A stretch of DNA of 64,000 nt from Syncephalis plumigaleata (GCA_025201365.1 JAIXMF010000002.1:2046001-2110000); one strand, 5' to 3'; positions 9,251 through 22,085 are shown, counted from the first letter of the stretch. A program made the numbers and translations. The notes: generated by a model from the sequence alone, not told the origin.

Positions 9251-12160
9251 CTCTGTTCCATCTTTCTTACCGTTAGCTAAAACATAGTTAACACCATCTC
9301 CCGCTGTGACTCGCCTATCATCAAACGCATTTCTCTCTGCGTCCTACTCATGCTTCTATACTTTAGCCTGTACATTGTTTACGGCTCATCTCCTGCTAAC
9401 AACTGTTTTGAACATTTTATCGTACGACTGGCCTCTCTCATTACTGGCCATCGCCATCGCCATCGTCATCTCGTTCATAAAACTCATCACTTTTATAGTT
9501 TAGCCTGTACACTGCTTACGGGTCATTACCTGCTTACTACTACCTCTACTTTCTTCACCATGATATTCACTTATATTTTACCGCTTATCATGCAACTCTT
9601 CTTCGCTTTCGATCTAATTCTGATCGATTTCAACTACTCCTGTGGTCCATGCTTATTCACTTTTTATTCCGCATGTGGTACATGCCAAGCTGATGTCATC
9701 TCCCGCTGCGATTCGCCAACGATCAAACGCATTTCTTTATATATTTTACTCATGCTTTTGTTCATTCCTTTTTGTCTCATAGCCCTTTGCGCTGCTCTGT
9801 ACATCTGTGTACAAGCTATTATTAAATATTATCCTCTCTGTATCTCGCATATTTGTCGCTTCTTTTTTACCTCTCTTATATTCATCACTACAGCTTCTCC
9901 CATCCGTGACCTATTTGTTAATATTCTCTCTTCTCTCTGTTTCTTTTTCTTTAACAATTTTATTTCTATCTGCGCCTCATTTATCACTATTCTTATTTTT
10001 ATCTGTGCCTCACTACTTATTGAATATTCTTTTATTTTTGTAACATTTTTCATGAACATCTGCTCCGTCTCCATTTCCTTCATTACCAAATACTATTTCT
10101 TTTTTTCCACAACGATCATAGTCCCCGTTTCCACCTTCTTGACCGCATCCCTTTACTATCTCAAAATCTCCTTTTACATAGTAACCGTTCTGTACTTTTT
10201 TATAACATACTGTCGCTTCTGTTACTTGCTTTTCAGCTTGACGGTAACAGAAGCGACAGTAGCAGTCACCTACATAAGCAAGCCTCAGCTTACTTACTCC
10301 GAATTAGTAAGCTGGGCTGGCTACCCAACAAGAACACCAGGCCAATTATACCCGAAGGCAGTCTCACCGCGTTCATATCAAGCCGATCTCGGATACCCAT
10401 TACTATTCGGAACGGTCCCTCCCAACACATCACTCATCAAAAACCTTGTGGAGAGTGAGCACAATTACAACAATACATCTGCAACCACCACAACTCAATT
10501 AAAAATATTAACTAATAAAATTTTCTCTTTAATAAATATATTCCTTCATTAATCAATAAAAACATTATTTCTCTCTCTTTACTAATAATGTCTTCTTAGT
10601 ACTAACTACGTTACACTTGCTACTAAACAACATGCGTTTTCTTCATCTTAACTACGTTTTAATCATTTATTTTATTTTATTTTTCTTTACTTCTTTAACA
10701 ACACGCGTCTACTTCCTCTTCATTATATGCTAGTTATTCCTTTTACTTTCTCAGTAATACGCGTCTTCTTCGTGTCATTCACATTCCACTTACTTCCTCT
10801 TTCACTTTAACATACACATTCCCAATAGCAGCTATTCTGCCATACTATCTCTATGACTTTTATTTATCTCTTTGTTTTCCTCTTGCTCTAAGCTATCTAC
10901 ATGCTCACTTGTCGTTATTATTACTATACCAATAAGTCTTGTTTATTGTTCGTTCTAGCCCTTTGTCTTCTATCACTGTCCTGCTTATTTATCAATGCTT
11001 AAGCGTTCACTGTTCTCGTTGTAATATGTACCTTTTACTTTTACCGCTCTTTTCCGTCATCTGTTTATATGCCACCCTTACGTCATGCTTTTATTTGTAT
11101 TTTTATTTGTTTACTGCCATCTCCATACTCTATTCACCTACAAACATACACTGCTTCTTCGAATAAACTGGCATACGTGTTTATACACCCTTCCTTGCTC
11201 GTTCCTTGCTCGTTCCTTGCTCGTTTTCTCGTTATCACGTAACTATTACCGTGACATACTCGTCTATTGCTTTTTATTCTTTTATTCGTCCTCTGACCAT
11301 GCATACACCACCATAACTCATACTTTTCCTCTTACTCCACCTTCGTGTACAGTCATATACAGGCTACGCTTAGCTGCAGTCGTATACTACTTGTCTTTGT
11401 GTTGTTCTCGGTCGGTCGTCTTATTCCCGTCTAGTCTGCTGCTTTGCCAATGACTACTTGTCGAATATGTTGATTGTATGTCGCGTACTCGTATTTTGTA
11501 TCGCTACTCGTTGGCAGCCTCACTCCAATCTGTATACTCTGTCGTAAGCACACTTTGCTCTTCACGCTGTGTAGGAGTTGGTTCTTTATTTGTTGTCGAT
11601 CAACGTGGCATATACTCCAGTGAGTCTTTCATACTGGTCTATCCTCTATTCAGTTCTCTCTTTCTCGCTCCCTTGTCTACTTGCTTGCGACACTCCCTTG
11701 CCCTCACTCGTGTATTCCTATTATTTCATGCCATGCTCTTTATTCACGACGTTTGCTTGCCGCGTTGTACCACTCTATTCGCGTTGACTTGCTGATCATT
11801 GCTTGTAGTATGTAGGGACACGTACGCATACGTAACACTCGCGCTATGTATTAGGCACCACGTTTGCTTGCCAGCATACAACGTCTCCACTCGCTGCTTT
11901 GCCTTACTTACTCGTGATTTATACATATATGCAAGTACGCGGTACTCGTGTTAATTACTAGCCAATGCTGTTTGTTCATCTGATTGTGACATGTATACGT
12001 AACAAACACTACGCCTTCTGCTCGTGTGTTGTGAAAGTACGCGTACATACATAATATCCGCGCTAACTACTACCCATTGCGTCGCTTAGCACTTTGTATT
12101 TGTAGTGGTACTGTCTGACATTGTATTGCATATTGTAAATGTACCGAGAAAATCCTATAT
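9250..12160. other. Pyrimidine-rich, strand-asymmetric region with decayed repeats; no confident gene
   Basis: The plus strand is markedly C+T rich for almost 3 kb. Long open frames exist (9350-10552, 400 codons; shorter ones at 10939-11795), but most of their residues are Phe, Leu, Ile, Ser and Cys, as expected from translating pyrimidine-rich DNA. Internal repeats are visible: about 9295-9350 recurs at about 9692-9755 (sharing ATCAAACGCATTTCT and TACTCATGCTT), TTTAGCCTGTACA recurs at 9363 and 9502, a 12-bp unit CCTTGCTCGTTC repeats near 11200, and CGTTTGCTTGCC recurs near 11750 and 11853. The segment from 10245 to about 10470 has more balanced composition and could be an inserted fragment. 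Confidence 0.5.
10208..10261. repeat. Perfect 18-bp inverted repeat with 18-nt loop
   Basis: Left arm 10208-10225 (TACTGTCGCTTCTGTTAC) is the exact reverse complement of right arm 10244-10261. A second 9-bp stem-loop follows at 10286-10294 and 10306-10314 (CAGCTTACT). The hairpins sit where composition shifts from pyrimidine-rich to balanced DNA, so they may mark the edge of an inserted element or a structured transcript. Confidence 0.85.
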
Positions 12161-12837
12161 GCTGGCTATGTCTTTATTTGCATAGCATATATCAATAGCT
12201 AACATGGCACTAATAGAGGGTAATAACGGCATTAGTACATCCATTCATTGATCATTAGCATGGTATTACAGGTGTTTCCAACCGATTAACATTGTTAACC
12301 TATAACTTTTGTTCTTATTAATAAATAATCTTGCGCATTCATTAGCACCATTAATTTTTTTTAGAAGAGTGTTTATTGATTAATATGAATAAAGATAACA
12401 ATGCTCAATGTTAATCAATAGAGATGTTGACGAAATCCATTCTTAGACAGCTGGATAACCATTGCCATTTTTGATAGAAGGATTGAAGAGAGGATTGTAC
12501 AATTGCCGTACGGCGTTTAGCGTATATGATGTCTTTAAGTATGGATTGCCATATACAAAAGATGGTTGTATGATCAGTTGGCTTGTCGCCATATATACTC
12601 GCCATTCGTGTACGATGGATTGCCCAGTGCGCTCACGACTGCAATATGATTAGTGATTGTTATTAATATATATGATAAAATCCATTGGCGTTTTTTTTTG
12701 TTTACTTTCAACATTTTACCTACACCCATACGCGCGTACTTGTTGTCTACGTATTTCTGCTTTAATCCTTTCTAGTATCCACGTTTATCCATATATATAT
12801 ATATATATATTGCGTGCTATTTGACAAAGTGCTAACT
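12161..12837. other. Intergenic region upstream of the condensin gene
   Basis: AT-rich. A short open frame on the minus strand (12411-12605) has mixed composition but no recognisable motif or convincing splice partners, so I do not call it. An AT dinucleotide run lies at 12791-12810, just before the condensin start codon. Confidence 0.5.
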
Positions 12838-15800
12838 ATGGCTGATCTGGATGAACAAGAACACCGTCGCTCCTCTTCGTTTATTCAGCTTGGATCTCCT
12901 AAGCGCGTATTGCTTAATGATGACGAAGCCGAGAAGCGTAATCGACGTCGATCTCGCGCAGACCGTCGTCGATCTCACCTAGTAGGTCCGCGTCAGCAGC
13001 TGGTGCTTGGCCGTAGTTCTTTGGGTAATGACTCGTTCGTGGCTTCCACGAGTGGTACACCACTTGTACAAAGCTTAACTGCCGAAGAATTGAATCGACA
13101 ATACGAGGAGTGGATGAAGATTGCCGCGGACAATGTGAGTATACACGCTTCCCAATAATAATGGTGATAATGGCGGCACTAGCATATCTTGTTAACAAAG
13201 TTGTGAATATAGAAAATCAATGCCAGTAATACGTGGAACTTTGCTCTCATCGATTATTTCCATAATATGACACTATTACGCGATGGAGATTCGATCAATT
13301 TCCAAAAGGCTTCATGTACACTGGATGGTTGTATGAAGATTTACACGTCGCGCGTCGATTCGGTAGCCACTGAAACGGGCAAATTGCTTAGCGGTCTCTC
13401 TGAAAGCAATGGTAAGATATCTAATTGTATGCTAGTAAGGTAATAATACCGACTAACATTGCTTATTACTACTACTAGTACGTGGACGTGGAGGCAATAA
13501 CGATGATGACGACGATAATGATGAGGATCAACAGCGTCGTAAGAAGAAGGTTAGTCATAGGCATGGCAATTACTGTATTGTACAAGTCTAACATTCAATG
13601 TAACAACAAAAAGTCATCTAGAAGCGAGAATACGCTTGTTAAAGACTTCTCTGCCATTGCTTTGAAGAAATTCGATCTAGAATTTGCAGTCGATCCATTA
13701 TTCAAGAAGACATCAGCTGACTTTGATGAAGGTGGAGCACGAGGTTTATTACTTAATCATTTGAGTACACACGACGGACTCAAGATTATCTTTGATGCTA
13801 GCGATGTTACAGCAGATACTAAAGAAGAAGAGGAGGAAGAGGAAGGAGAAAAGGAAGGAGAGAAACAAGAGGAGGAAGAGGAAAGTGAACAATCTAAAGA
13901 TGATACTGAAACAGCAGTAGATGCAATGGAAGAAGATACAATGGAAGTGGAATCGATAGTCAAAATGGAAGCATCAGATACAATGGCTGATACGTCATTA
14001 GTATCGGATACAAATGAAATAGAAGATGACAAGATGGACGTTAAACCTATTGCTGATACTGAATATAATTTGGATGTTAGTAAGATTAAAGGTGCGTCAT
14101 TGCTGTCATCTAATTAAACATATATATATATATATATATTACTAACTATTCTTTGAATATAATATACACATTATACAGTGAAATTCGCCGCGGGTATTCA
14201 GAATATTTGGCAACGTGAGATTTGTCCGTCGTTACGAACATTTGAATTCTCATCTGAAGGATTGGATCTGCCATTACTACATTCTGATTTGACTGAACGA
14301 GATCCACTAGCTGAGAATACGATGGCAGAAGATGACAACGAACTGGATGATAACTTTTTCGATGCAGATATGGATAATATGGGATTAGTTGGAGATATGG
14401 GCATGGGTATGGGCGATGACGATGACGATGATGACGACGATGAAGATGGAAGCAGAGAACGTGGACAACAACTGATGAAAGAAGATGACATGACGACGAA
14501 CGGTGAACATATGGGTATCATTCCTAACTTTACAGAGGCCGATTTCCTAGCTTCTATGGCCAATAACGGAAATGATCTGTTCTCCTACTTCGATTCGGCA
14601 CTTAATAAGAATTGGGCTGGTCCTCAACACTGGAAGTTATTACGTCCAGCCAAATGTAAGTGACATCAATGTAATTGTACGCTAGTAATAAGTAAGTATT
14701 TATTGAAATTGTATTGTTTAATTAGCATCTACTGGATCGGATAAAATGACATCCACCACTACCACCAAGACGAAAAAGGAGAAGGAAGTATTTGAGGTCG
14801 ATTTCGTCAATGGTGCTTCCATTGATCTTGACGCGTTGTTTACACCAGCTACCGCATCCATTAATCTACCAAAGACGCATGATCGTGCAGAGGAACAGAA
14901 CCTGCTGCCTAATGATTTACACTTTTCTGCACGTCGTCTACTTAGTCTATTTAGTAAACCGGCACTTATGGTAGGTATTACTAGTTGAGGTATTACTAGT
15001 GCTCCTATCTAAATTGATATCCATTCTAGTTCACGGGTCAAGGACGTCAACGCTACATCGATCCAGATATGGAACGAGCAGGTGCCGATGTCGACACGAT
15101 CATTAGAGATGCCAAGTTTAACGAGAACGATCTAGATAATGTCATGGATCAACATGGTAATTATTACATTGTTACTGTTTATAATATGAACTTATCTAAT
15201 AATAATGATATTATAATAATAGGAACGGAACTTGATGATATGGGTGATCCAATATTTAACGCGCCACCTACCTTTAATGATGACGATGACGATGATATTA
15301 TCGGTGGTGGATTCGATGCAGGATTCGAAGATGAAGTAGACGATGATATGCCTATCATATTCGAAGCAGAAGACACGGAATACGGTAATGCATTAGTGAA
15401 TGCTGCACGTACAGCGAAACCCGTTTACATTAATTATGCCAAAACGGCAAAGCGAGTGGATGTTAAACGGTTAAAGGATAACATTTGGCGTCGATTAACC
15501 AAGAAGGTAAGTACAAAGATTGTCACTCGATCTATTCTACGATAAAGTAAAGGATGCTAACATGCCTCTAGTCGGATACAGCAGAATCTCAAGAAGAGAA
15601 TGAGAATGAACCAGTGTCAACAGCAGCATCAAAGTCATCTGATAATAGTGAGGCACAGGGAGAACAACGATTTACAGAGATTATCGGTGGATTGAAGGAT
15701 GTATACACGAAAGATTCGATGAAGGACATTTCCGTATCATTTTGCTTCATCTGTTTACTACACTTGGCCAATGAGAAGAATCTAAAGATTACGGGAGATC

Positions 15801-15844
15801 TGTCACTTTCTGATCTAACTGTTGTGCAAGATAGCACGCAATAG
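12838..15844 (+). CDS. BRN1: Condensin complex subunit 2 (CAP-H / Barren / Brn1 kleisin)
   Basis: Kleisin subunit that bridges the SMC2/SMC4 heads and the HEAT subunits in mitotic chromosome condensation. Nine exons are read with in-frame junctions (roughly 12838-13134, 13212-13411, 13480-13551, 13619-14091, 14179-14655, 14727-14970, 15030-15157, 15223-15506, 15571-15844), giving about 800 residues. Start chosen at MADLDEQEHRRSS. The N-terminal family block includes EWMKIAADN, NTWNFALIDYFHNM and SRVDSVATETGKLL; the C-terminal block includes YINYAKTAKRVDVKRLKDNI, the kleisin contact region. The middle is very acidic, with Glu- and Asp-rich runs including a ten-Asp tract near 14420. Convergent with UPRT, whose stop lies about 110 nt away. 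Confidence 0.95.
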
Positions 15845-15951
15845 CATCTATCGCTGAATAAAGTATATTAGCTTAATAGTAAATAGTAGTTAATTAACTT
15901 GTTATGTATATGTATCTATATATATAGTGAACAATAACGCACGTTTAGTAT

Positions 15952-17063
<1,112 letters not shown>

Positions 17064-17387
17064 ATTGAAACGGAGGAATACGAATGACAACGGGAAGAAG
17101 AAGAGGAAGAGGAAGAAAATAAGGAAAAAGAACACAGGTTATGCACGGTCTACATGACGAACACAGCGGAAAGGAGGACATTTATCGGAATGTGCGGGGA
17201 TATGCTAACTTCTCATTTTTTCGTTTACCACTGCATTCTACAATCGTATTACGGTGTTTACTAAGCTACATTTGGTATTGATGCGTATCTTATCATTTAC
17301 GCTTTATTGAATTAATGAGAGGGCATAACAAGACAATCAGGTCAATGATGTGTTTAAGATCATTAGCATAGAAGCACGGATGCTTTC
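17064..17387. other. Spacer between UPRT promoter and pseudokinase 3' end
   Basis: Contains the UPRT upstream region, with a GAAGAAGAGGAAGAGGAAG purine run near 17095-17115, and the 3' flank of the minus-strand pseudokinase gene. Nothing else was seen. Confidence 0.5.
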
Positions 17388-18830
17388 CTATCCTATTAGA
17401 TCATTGGGAGTGGGTCGCACTGGAGTCCTTATGTTTTGTTTAGTTGTTGGCCCAAGTAGTCTAGCCAGTATCTTATAAAGCTCTCCTAACTTATTAGCAT
17501 ACGGTGCAAGACCATCGATAAAGGGTCTGTTGCACACGCCTTGTTGAAGGATCATACTGACGAATGACCGGAACCTCGGGGTCTGCGCTAATAGTTCGAC
17601 CGGATACATTGCTACTATAGATGATATAACTTGTAAGCCTCCATCGGGTGACACGTATTTATTATCGACCATTCTTGTAGCGTAATACTTGGGGAAGGCG
17701 CATCGTTCTATTGGTTTCGAGTTTGTATTGAAAACAAGATTTTTACCGCCTGTTGATAAGAATGTTACTTTTTCCAATAGTAGGTCCATGAATGCTTCTA
17801 GGGTTGTCGCAGAAGCTGTCTCTCGAAGAACGTAGCCTACACATTTATTCAGTGTTTCTCCGCCCGTGTTCATGTACGTGTTGGACAGTAGTATGCCGTA
17901 GAACACAGCACCGATACTCCACGAGTCTGCTTGTTGTAGGTTCGATGCAGTTTTGGTCTTCCATTCCGGCGAATCAATTAGATATGGTTGTTTAGGTATA
18001 TGTAGTCGTAGTTCATTTGCATCACCGTATAGGATTGGAGTGGCTGCCTGGAAATCATGAATAAGAATGGTTGGTTGCTGCTTATCTATTCCGTTGACAC
18101 AAATAGCTAGTATGATCTATAGGTTAGCCAAGTGGATCCACTCATGTAATAACTAGCTCTATTACCTTCAGGTCTAATATTGTTATGCGTCCAACCCAAT
18201 CGATGTAGATATGCAAATCCTAATGAGTAATGTTAAAACAAAGGTGTACATAGATATCATAATACTTGCCTCGAATGGCTTGATCTAATAGCGGTAGAGA
18301 ATCCATAACTTTGCCTTCCATCCGCTTAGTTTGCATGAACTGTGCAATATTGGCTTGACACTCGAACATCGATGTTATACACTTGCGTCCATTTTGATCA
18401 ATAATACTAACTGCATACGGTAGGTACATCCTACCATCTGCACTGCGAAGTTTAGGATCGGTATTCGAGCTCTGGCGTCTACGGTTGTAGTTTGCTTCCA
18501 TTATTTTCTGTTTTTGTACTGTTAGTTGTCCGCAATGTATCAATGACAATTAATACATACACTGTAGACGGTGTATTCATTCTTGTCTCCTGGCTGGTTG
18601 GAGTCGCAAATTATGATAGCATTTTTACCATAGAGCTTAGTGAATTGGTACTGTCTACCAAAGTCAGGTTCTAGTTTGTTTGGAATTAGTAGTTGATTGT
18701 AATCGGCTACAGCATCTTACTACGTACTCTCCTGAGTTCCAACACCAGATGCAGGTGGATTTGCACGCACTATAGTGTAAGAATTGAAATGCGCCAAGAC
18801 AATGAAGATGCCTAAAAGCTTGGTCAACAT
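17388..18830 (-). CDS. Secreted protein-kinase-like protein (predicted pseudokinase), copy 1
   Basis: The start MLTKLLGIFIVLAHF gives a signal peptide, so the product should enter the secretory pathway. Exons: 18830-18728, 18670-18563, from 18518 to about 18272, then two short introns to a last exon ending at 17388. Kinase-like C-lobe features, in order: FAYLHRLGWTHNNIRPE (catalytic loop, with HRD replaced by HNN), ILIHDFQAAT (DFG replaced by DFQ), SPEWKT (like the APE/PPE element) and DSWSIGAVFYGILL (subdomain IX). Loss of the catalytic Asp suggests no phosphotransfer. The N-terminal part (GRQYQFTKLYGKNAIIICDS, MYLPYAVSIIDQNG) is not clearly a normal N-lobe. One intron is GC-AG (CGAG|GCAAGT). 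A paralogue lies 3,280 bp away on the same strand. Exact function unknown; a secreted effector is one possibility. Confidence 0.72.
17884..18284 (-). repeat. Near-identical tract shared with 21164-21564 (probable gene conversion), copy 1
   Basis: These 401 bp differ from 21164-21564 at seven positions with no indels. The 252 bp from 18033 to 18284, which include two introns, are identical. Sequence on both sides is much more diverged between the two genes. Confidence 0.92.
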
Positions 18831-20102
18831 GATGTCCGCTTATTTAACCGTGTCTGTAGTATGATGTGCCACAATGGCAGAGAGAAGAGAGAGAAGAGAG
18901 AGAAGAGAGAGAAGAGAGAGAAGAAAAGAGTGGTGTAGCACAATGGCAAAGAGAGGATAATAAGAACATAAAGTGGTGCGGCGCAATGAAGTTAAATAGG
19001 CTAGGAAAGGTAAGGCAAGCCATTTTGGCCTAAATTTCATAATTGCTCAATCTAGCAATGAACATATTGCAATTTCCTATTATAGAGGAGTTGCACAATG
19101 GTAGTTTTGAAATTCAACTAAAAGAACGTGGATGTACAATGCAAACATTGTAGCAGCCCGCGACAAGACAAACCAAGAAGGTCGCGCTTCTTCGCATACT
19201 ACCGTGGCCTATTCACAACCGGAGTGGTTCTCTTTCCTACATGTAACTGCCCCTCATTTCCCCTCACGTTCCTTACCTCCTTCCCAGACTCACCTTATGC
19301 GGCGTTTTTCCGGTAGACATTAGTAATCCTGGTCTTTAGCAATATACTCCCCGTTTTCCGAATGTTCCCCTAAGTGGACACGGGTGGTTCAGCTATAAGC
19401 TGATTGGAAAACTAAAGAAATAAGACGCTAGTCTAGATTGAATAGCATGACCGGCAAGTTGTCAGGTAATCATTCTACGACGTAAAAATGTTCATCGCAT
19501 AAACATTCGCCTTACTATTGCGGTAGTCAGTTGACAGTTCATGTCATTGCTACATTGATATTGCGTTTATTGGTATAGTTCACTCTCCATCGTTGGTTAC
19601 ACAATGGAATATATATATATTATTCAGCATTCAGTATCATGGAGTGATGTCATAAGTAATATATAATGAACAAGCAAAGATTCAGCAGGTTCATCCTGTC
19701 TAGCTATTCTGTCATCACCTACAGCGTATAGAGATAGTTCTAGCCTATTGACGTTCGTGGTCAGTCATGTAAACCAATTAGAGCAACCTTAACCGTCAAC
19801 AATCAGGTGGCAAGTTTACCCGTTCGTATCCATACGCATGGCACGGGATGTATGCAGTTTAATTGGTGCTCGTCAATCCAAAAACGAAATAGCATGACTG
19901 CTACAGAAATGATATTCCCCTATGGTATACTATGCCAGTACATCATCTATAAATAAAGCACTACTGTTGCCATTCAACTTGCCATCTTCATAGTCGCTCT
20001 TCTCTTCTCTTTTATTCTATTCTCTTCAACATACTCCATGACTGTTATATACCTCTGCTTTTACACTGTTTATTTGCCTTAATTAATCAGCTTAACATCA
20101 CC
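18831..20102. other. Spacer between pseudokinase copy 1 and the small secreted gene
   Basis: Holds an AGAGAGAGA-type tandem tract at about 18880-18925, a conserved upstream block at 19038-19124 (see separate entry) and a TATA-like TATAAATA at 19948-19955 preceding the plus-strand small secreted gene. Open frames at 19128-19323 show no recognisable features. Confidence 0.55.
19038..19124 (-). promoter_or_regulatory. Conserved upstream block of pseudokinase copy 1
   Basis: The plus-strand text AATCTAGCAATGAACAT followed by a TTTCCTAT element, and about 35 nt later ATTCAACTAAA, recurs in the same order at 22182-22273 upstream of copy 2. It lies about 210 nt upstream of copy 1's start codon. Conservation in otherwise diverged flanks suggests a shared promoter, or simply recent duplication. 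Confidence 0.55.
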
Positions 20103-20351
20103 ATGAAGTTCTCTACCGTTGTCGCTATCGCCGCTATTGCCATGGTCGCTAGTCTGACCGCAGTTGATGCCAATCCCACTAGAATTCGTCGTGCTGTCGT
20201 GGAGCGTCGTTTGCTTAATGTCAACCTTGGATCCAGCGGAACAAGCCAAGGTACAAGCAATAGTGCAACGAGTAATGGCACGAGCAGTAGCCAGTCTGCT
20301 GGGAAACCAAAGCAAAACCATCCAAAAGATAATCAAGTCAAGAACTACTAG
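20103..20351 (+). CDS. Small secreted protein, intronless paralogue of the micro-exon gene
   Basis: An 82-residue open frame starting MKFSTVVAIAAIAMVASL and continuing TAVDANPTRIRR. This N-terminus matches the signal peptide and pro-like segment of the gene at 7509 (MKFSAIIAIA, then VEAKPVLDRR). The leader also looks alike: AGCTTAACATCACCATGAAG here against GGCCAACATCAACATGAAG there. After the signal peptide comes a low-complexity Ser/Gly/Thr/Asn stretch (GTSQGTSNSATSNGTSSSQS) and a basic tail. A TATA-like element lies at 19948 and an AATAAA near 20418, after a tandem AATC run. No intron is needed. It sits between the two pseudokinase genes, on the opposite strand. Function unknown; secretion is the only supported property. 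Confidence 0.65.
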   Translation: MKFSTVVAIAAIAMVASLTAVDANPTRIRRAVVERRLLNVNLGSSGTSQGTSNSATSNGTSSSQSAGKPKQNHPKDNQVKNY

Positions 20352-20553
20352 GGAGATCATGGACGACAACAATAGCTAGCCTGTCACTAATCTTGTTCCA
20401 ATCAATCAATCAATCAATCAATAAAAAGTAGCACTAGATACTTGAATCAGAAATGCATCGCTATTTGTTATCCCACTGTTTTTATTGCATAAACATTGAT
20501 CATCTATGTTATTGGCGAGGGCAGCCGCAGTAATAATAACAACAACAAGTCAA

Positions 20554-22085
20554 TTAGATCTGCGGCATGCTCAGTGTTCTCATGATAGACTGACGTATTC
20601 TCTCCTGCCTTACCAGCTCGTTGGGAGTAGGTCGATGCAGAGTCGACTGTATAAGCAGTGCAGCCACACTACTATAAATATCTCGTAGTCTACTCTTTTT
20701 CTTGTGAGGATGCTGCGCCAATGGTTTAAGCTGTGCAGGCACATTAGTATAAATATCTCGTTGCTCTTGTTTAAACGCCTGGGATTTCTCGGTATACGGT
20801 ATATGGCACACTCCTTGTTGAAGGATCATATTGACGAATGCACGCAATCTCGAATGTTGAGCCAATAAGTATACCGGATACGTTGCTACCATAGACGATA
20901 TAATATCTAATCCTAGCTCAGATGGCATCCAGATATCGTCAGTCATTCGTATGGCTTGATACTTGGTAAAGATGCATTTCTTTGGCATTTCCAATCGTTG
21001 TTTTGGCCTGAAAATATGCGTATTACCACCTGCTACCATGAATGTTACTTTTTCCAATAGTAGTTTCGTGAATGCTTCTAGGGTTGTCGCATCAGCTGTT
21101 TCTCGAAGAATGTAGTACGCACATTGCTTGAACATTTTCTCATCCTTTTTCACGTGCGTATTAGACAGTAGTATGCCGTAGAACACAGCACCGATACTCC
21201 ATGAATCTGCTTGTTGTAGGTTCGATGCAGTTTGGGTCTTCCATTCCGGCGAATCAATTAGATATGGCTGGTTAGGTATATGTAGTCGTAGTTCATTTGC
21301 ATCATCGTATAAGATTGGAGTGGCTGCCTGGAAATCATGAATAAGAATGGTTGGTTGCTGCTTATCTATTCCGTTGACACAAATAGCTAGTATGATCTAT
21401 AGGTTAGCCAAGTGGATCCACTCATGTAATAACTAGCTCTATTACCTTCAGGTCTAATATTGTTATGCGTCCAACCCAATCGATGTAGATATGCAAATCC
21501 TAATGAGTAATGTTAAAACAAAGGTGTACATAGATATCATAATACTTGCCTCGAATGGCTTGATTTAATAGTGGTACAGTTTGCGTAGCTTTTCTTTTCG
21601 TATTCATGTCTTGCATGTATTCTGTAATGGTGTATTGACATTCAAACAGTGATATTGCACACTTGTGCCCATTTCGAGTGGTAGTATCGACTACACGTGG
21701 CAAGTACATCCTACCGTCGATGTTGTAACGTTTAGGATTGAGATCTACTTCCTTTAATTTCTGGTTTGCCTTTGTTAATCACTTGTACTGTATCAATGAT
21801 GACGTATGCTTACATTATAGACGTTATACTCGTTCACATCTTCCGGTCGATTAGACTCGCAAACCACGATAGCATTTTGACCATTAAATTCAGTGGATTC
21901 GTAATATCTACCAAGTCTATTGTGTGGCTCTTTTTGCATAGTTAGCAGATGATTGTAATCGATATAAATTATTACGTACTTTGTCCAGTGTCAACTTCAA
22001 AGATAAATGGATTTGTACACTCTATGGTGTAGAGATTGAAATATGCAAAGACAATGAAAATACCTAAAAGTCTAATCGATATCAT
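20554..22085 (-). CDS. Secreted protein-kinase-like protein (predicted pseudokinase), copy 2
   Basis: Paralogue of the gene at 17388-18830. The start MISIRLLGIFIVFAYF gives a signal peptide. The exon order is the same, and the C-lobe is nearly identical (THNNIRPE for HRD, HDFQAAT for DFG, SPEWKT, DSWSIGAVFYGILL). The N-terminal half (GRYYESTEFNGQNAIVVCES, GRMYLPRVVDTTTRNGHK) and the C-terminal tail (about 21160 down to 20554) are clearly diverged from copy 1, and the tail is longer. The first intron starts GTACGT at about 21996 and ends before AGCCACAC; a GC-AG intron follows NQAIRG. All exon junctions I checked are in frame, so this looks like an intact gene. The missing catalytic Asp argues for a pseudokinase. 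Confidence 0.72.
21164..21564 (-). repeat. Near-identical tract shared with 17884-18284 (probable gene conversion), copy 2
   Basis: Partner of the tract in copy 1, offset by exactly 3,280 bp. It spans the end of the third exon, two introns and the kinase-like subdomains VIb to IX. Confidence 0.92.

Noticed and set aside
9350-10552. 400-codon open frame as a multi-pass membrane protein
   Set aside because: Its Phe/Leu/Ile/Ser/Cys content follows directly from pyrimidine-rich DNA, no motif or family is visible, and internal DNA repeats run through it in different frames.
12411-12605. 64-codon minus-strand open frame upstream of BRN1
   Set aside because: Mixed composition but no domain, no convincing splice partners and no support for expression.
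19128-19323. Overlapping short open frames between the pseudokinase and small secreted genes
   Set aside because: No signal peptide, no conserved motif, and two competing frames over the same DNA.
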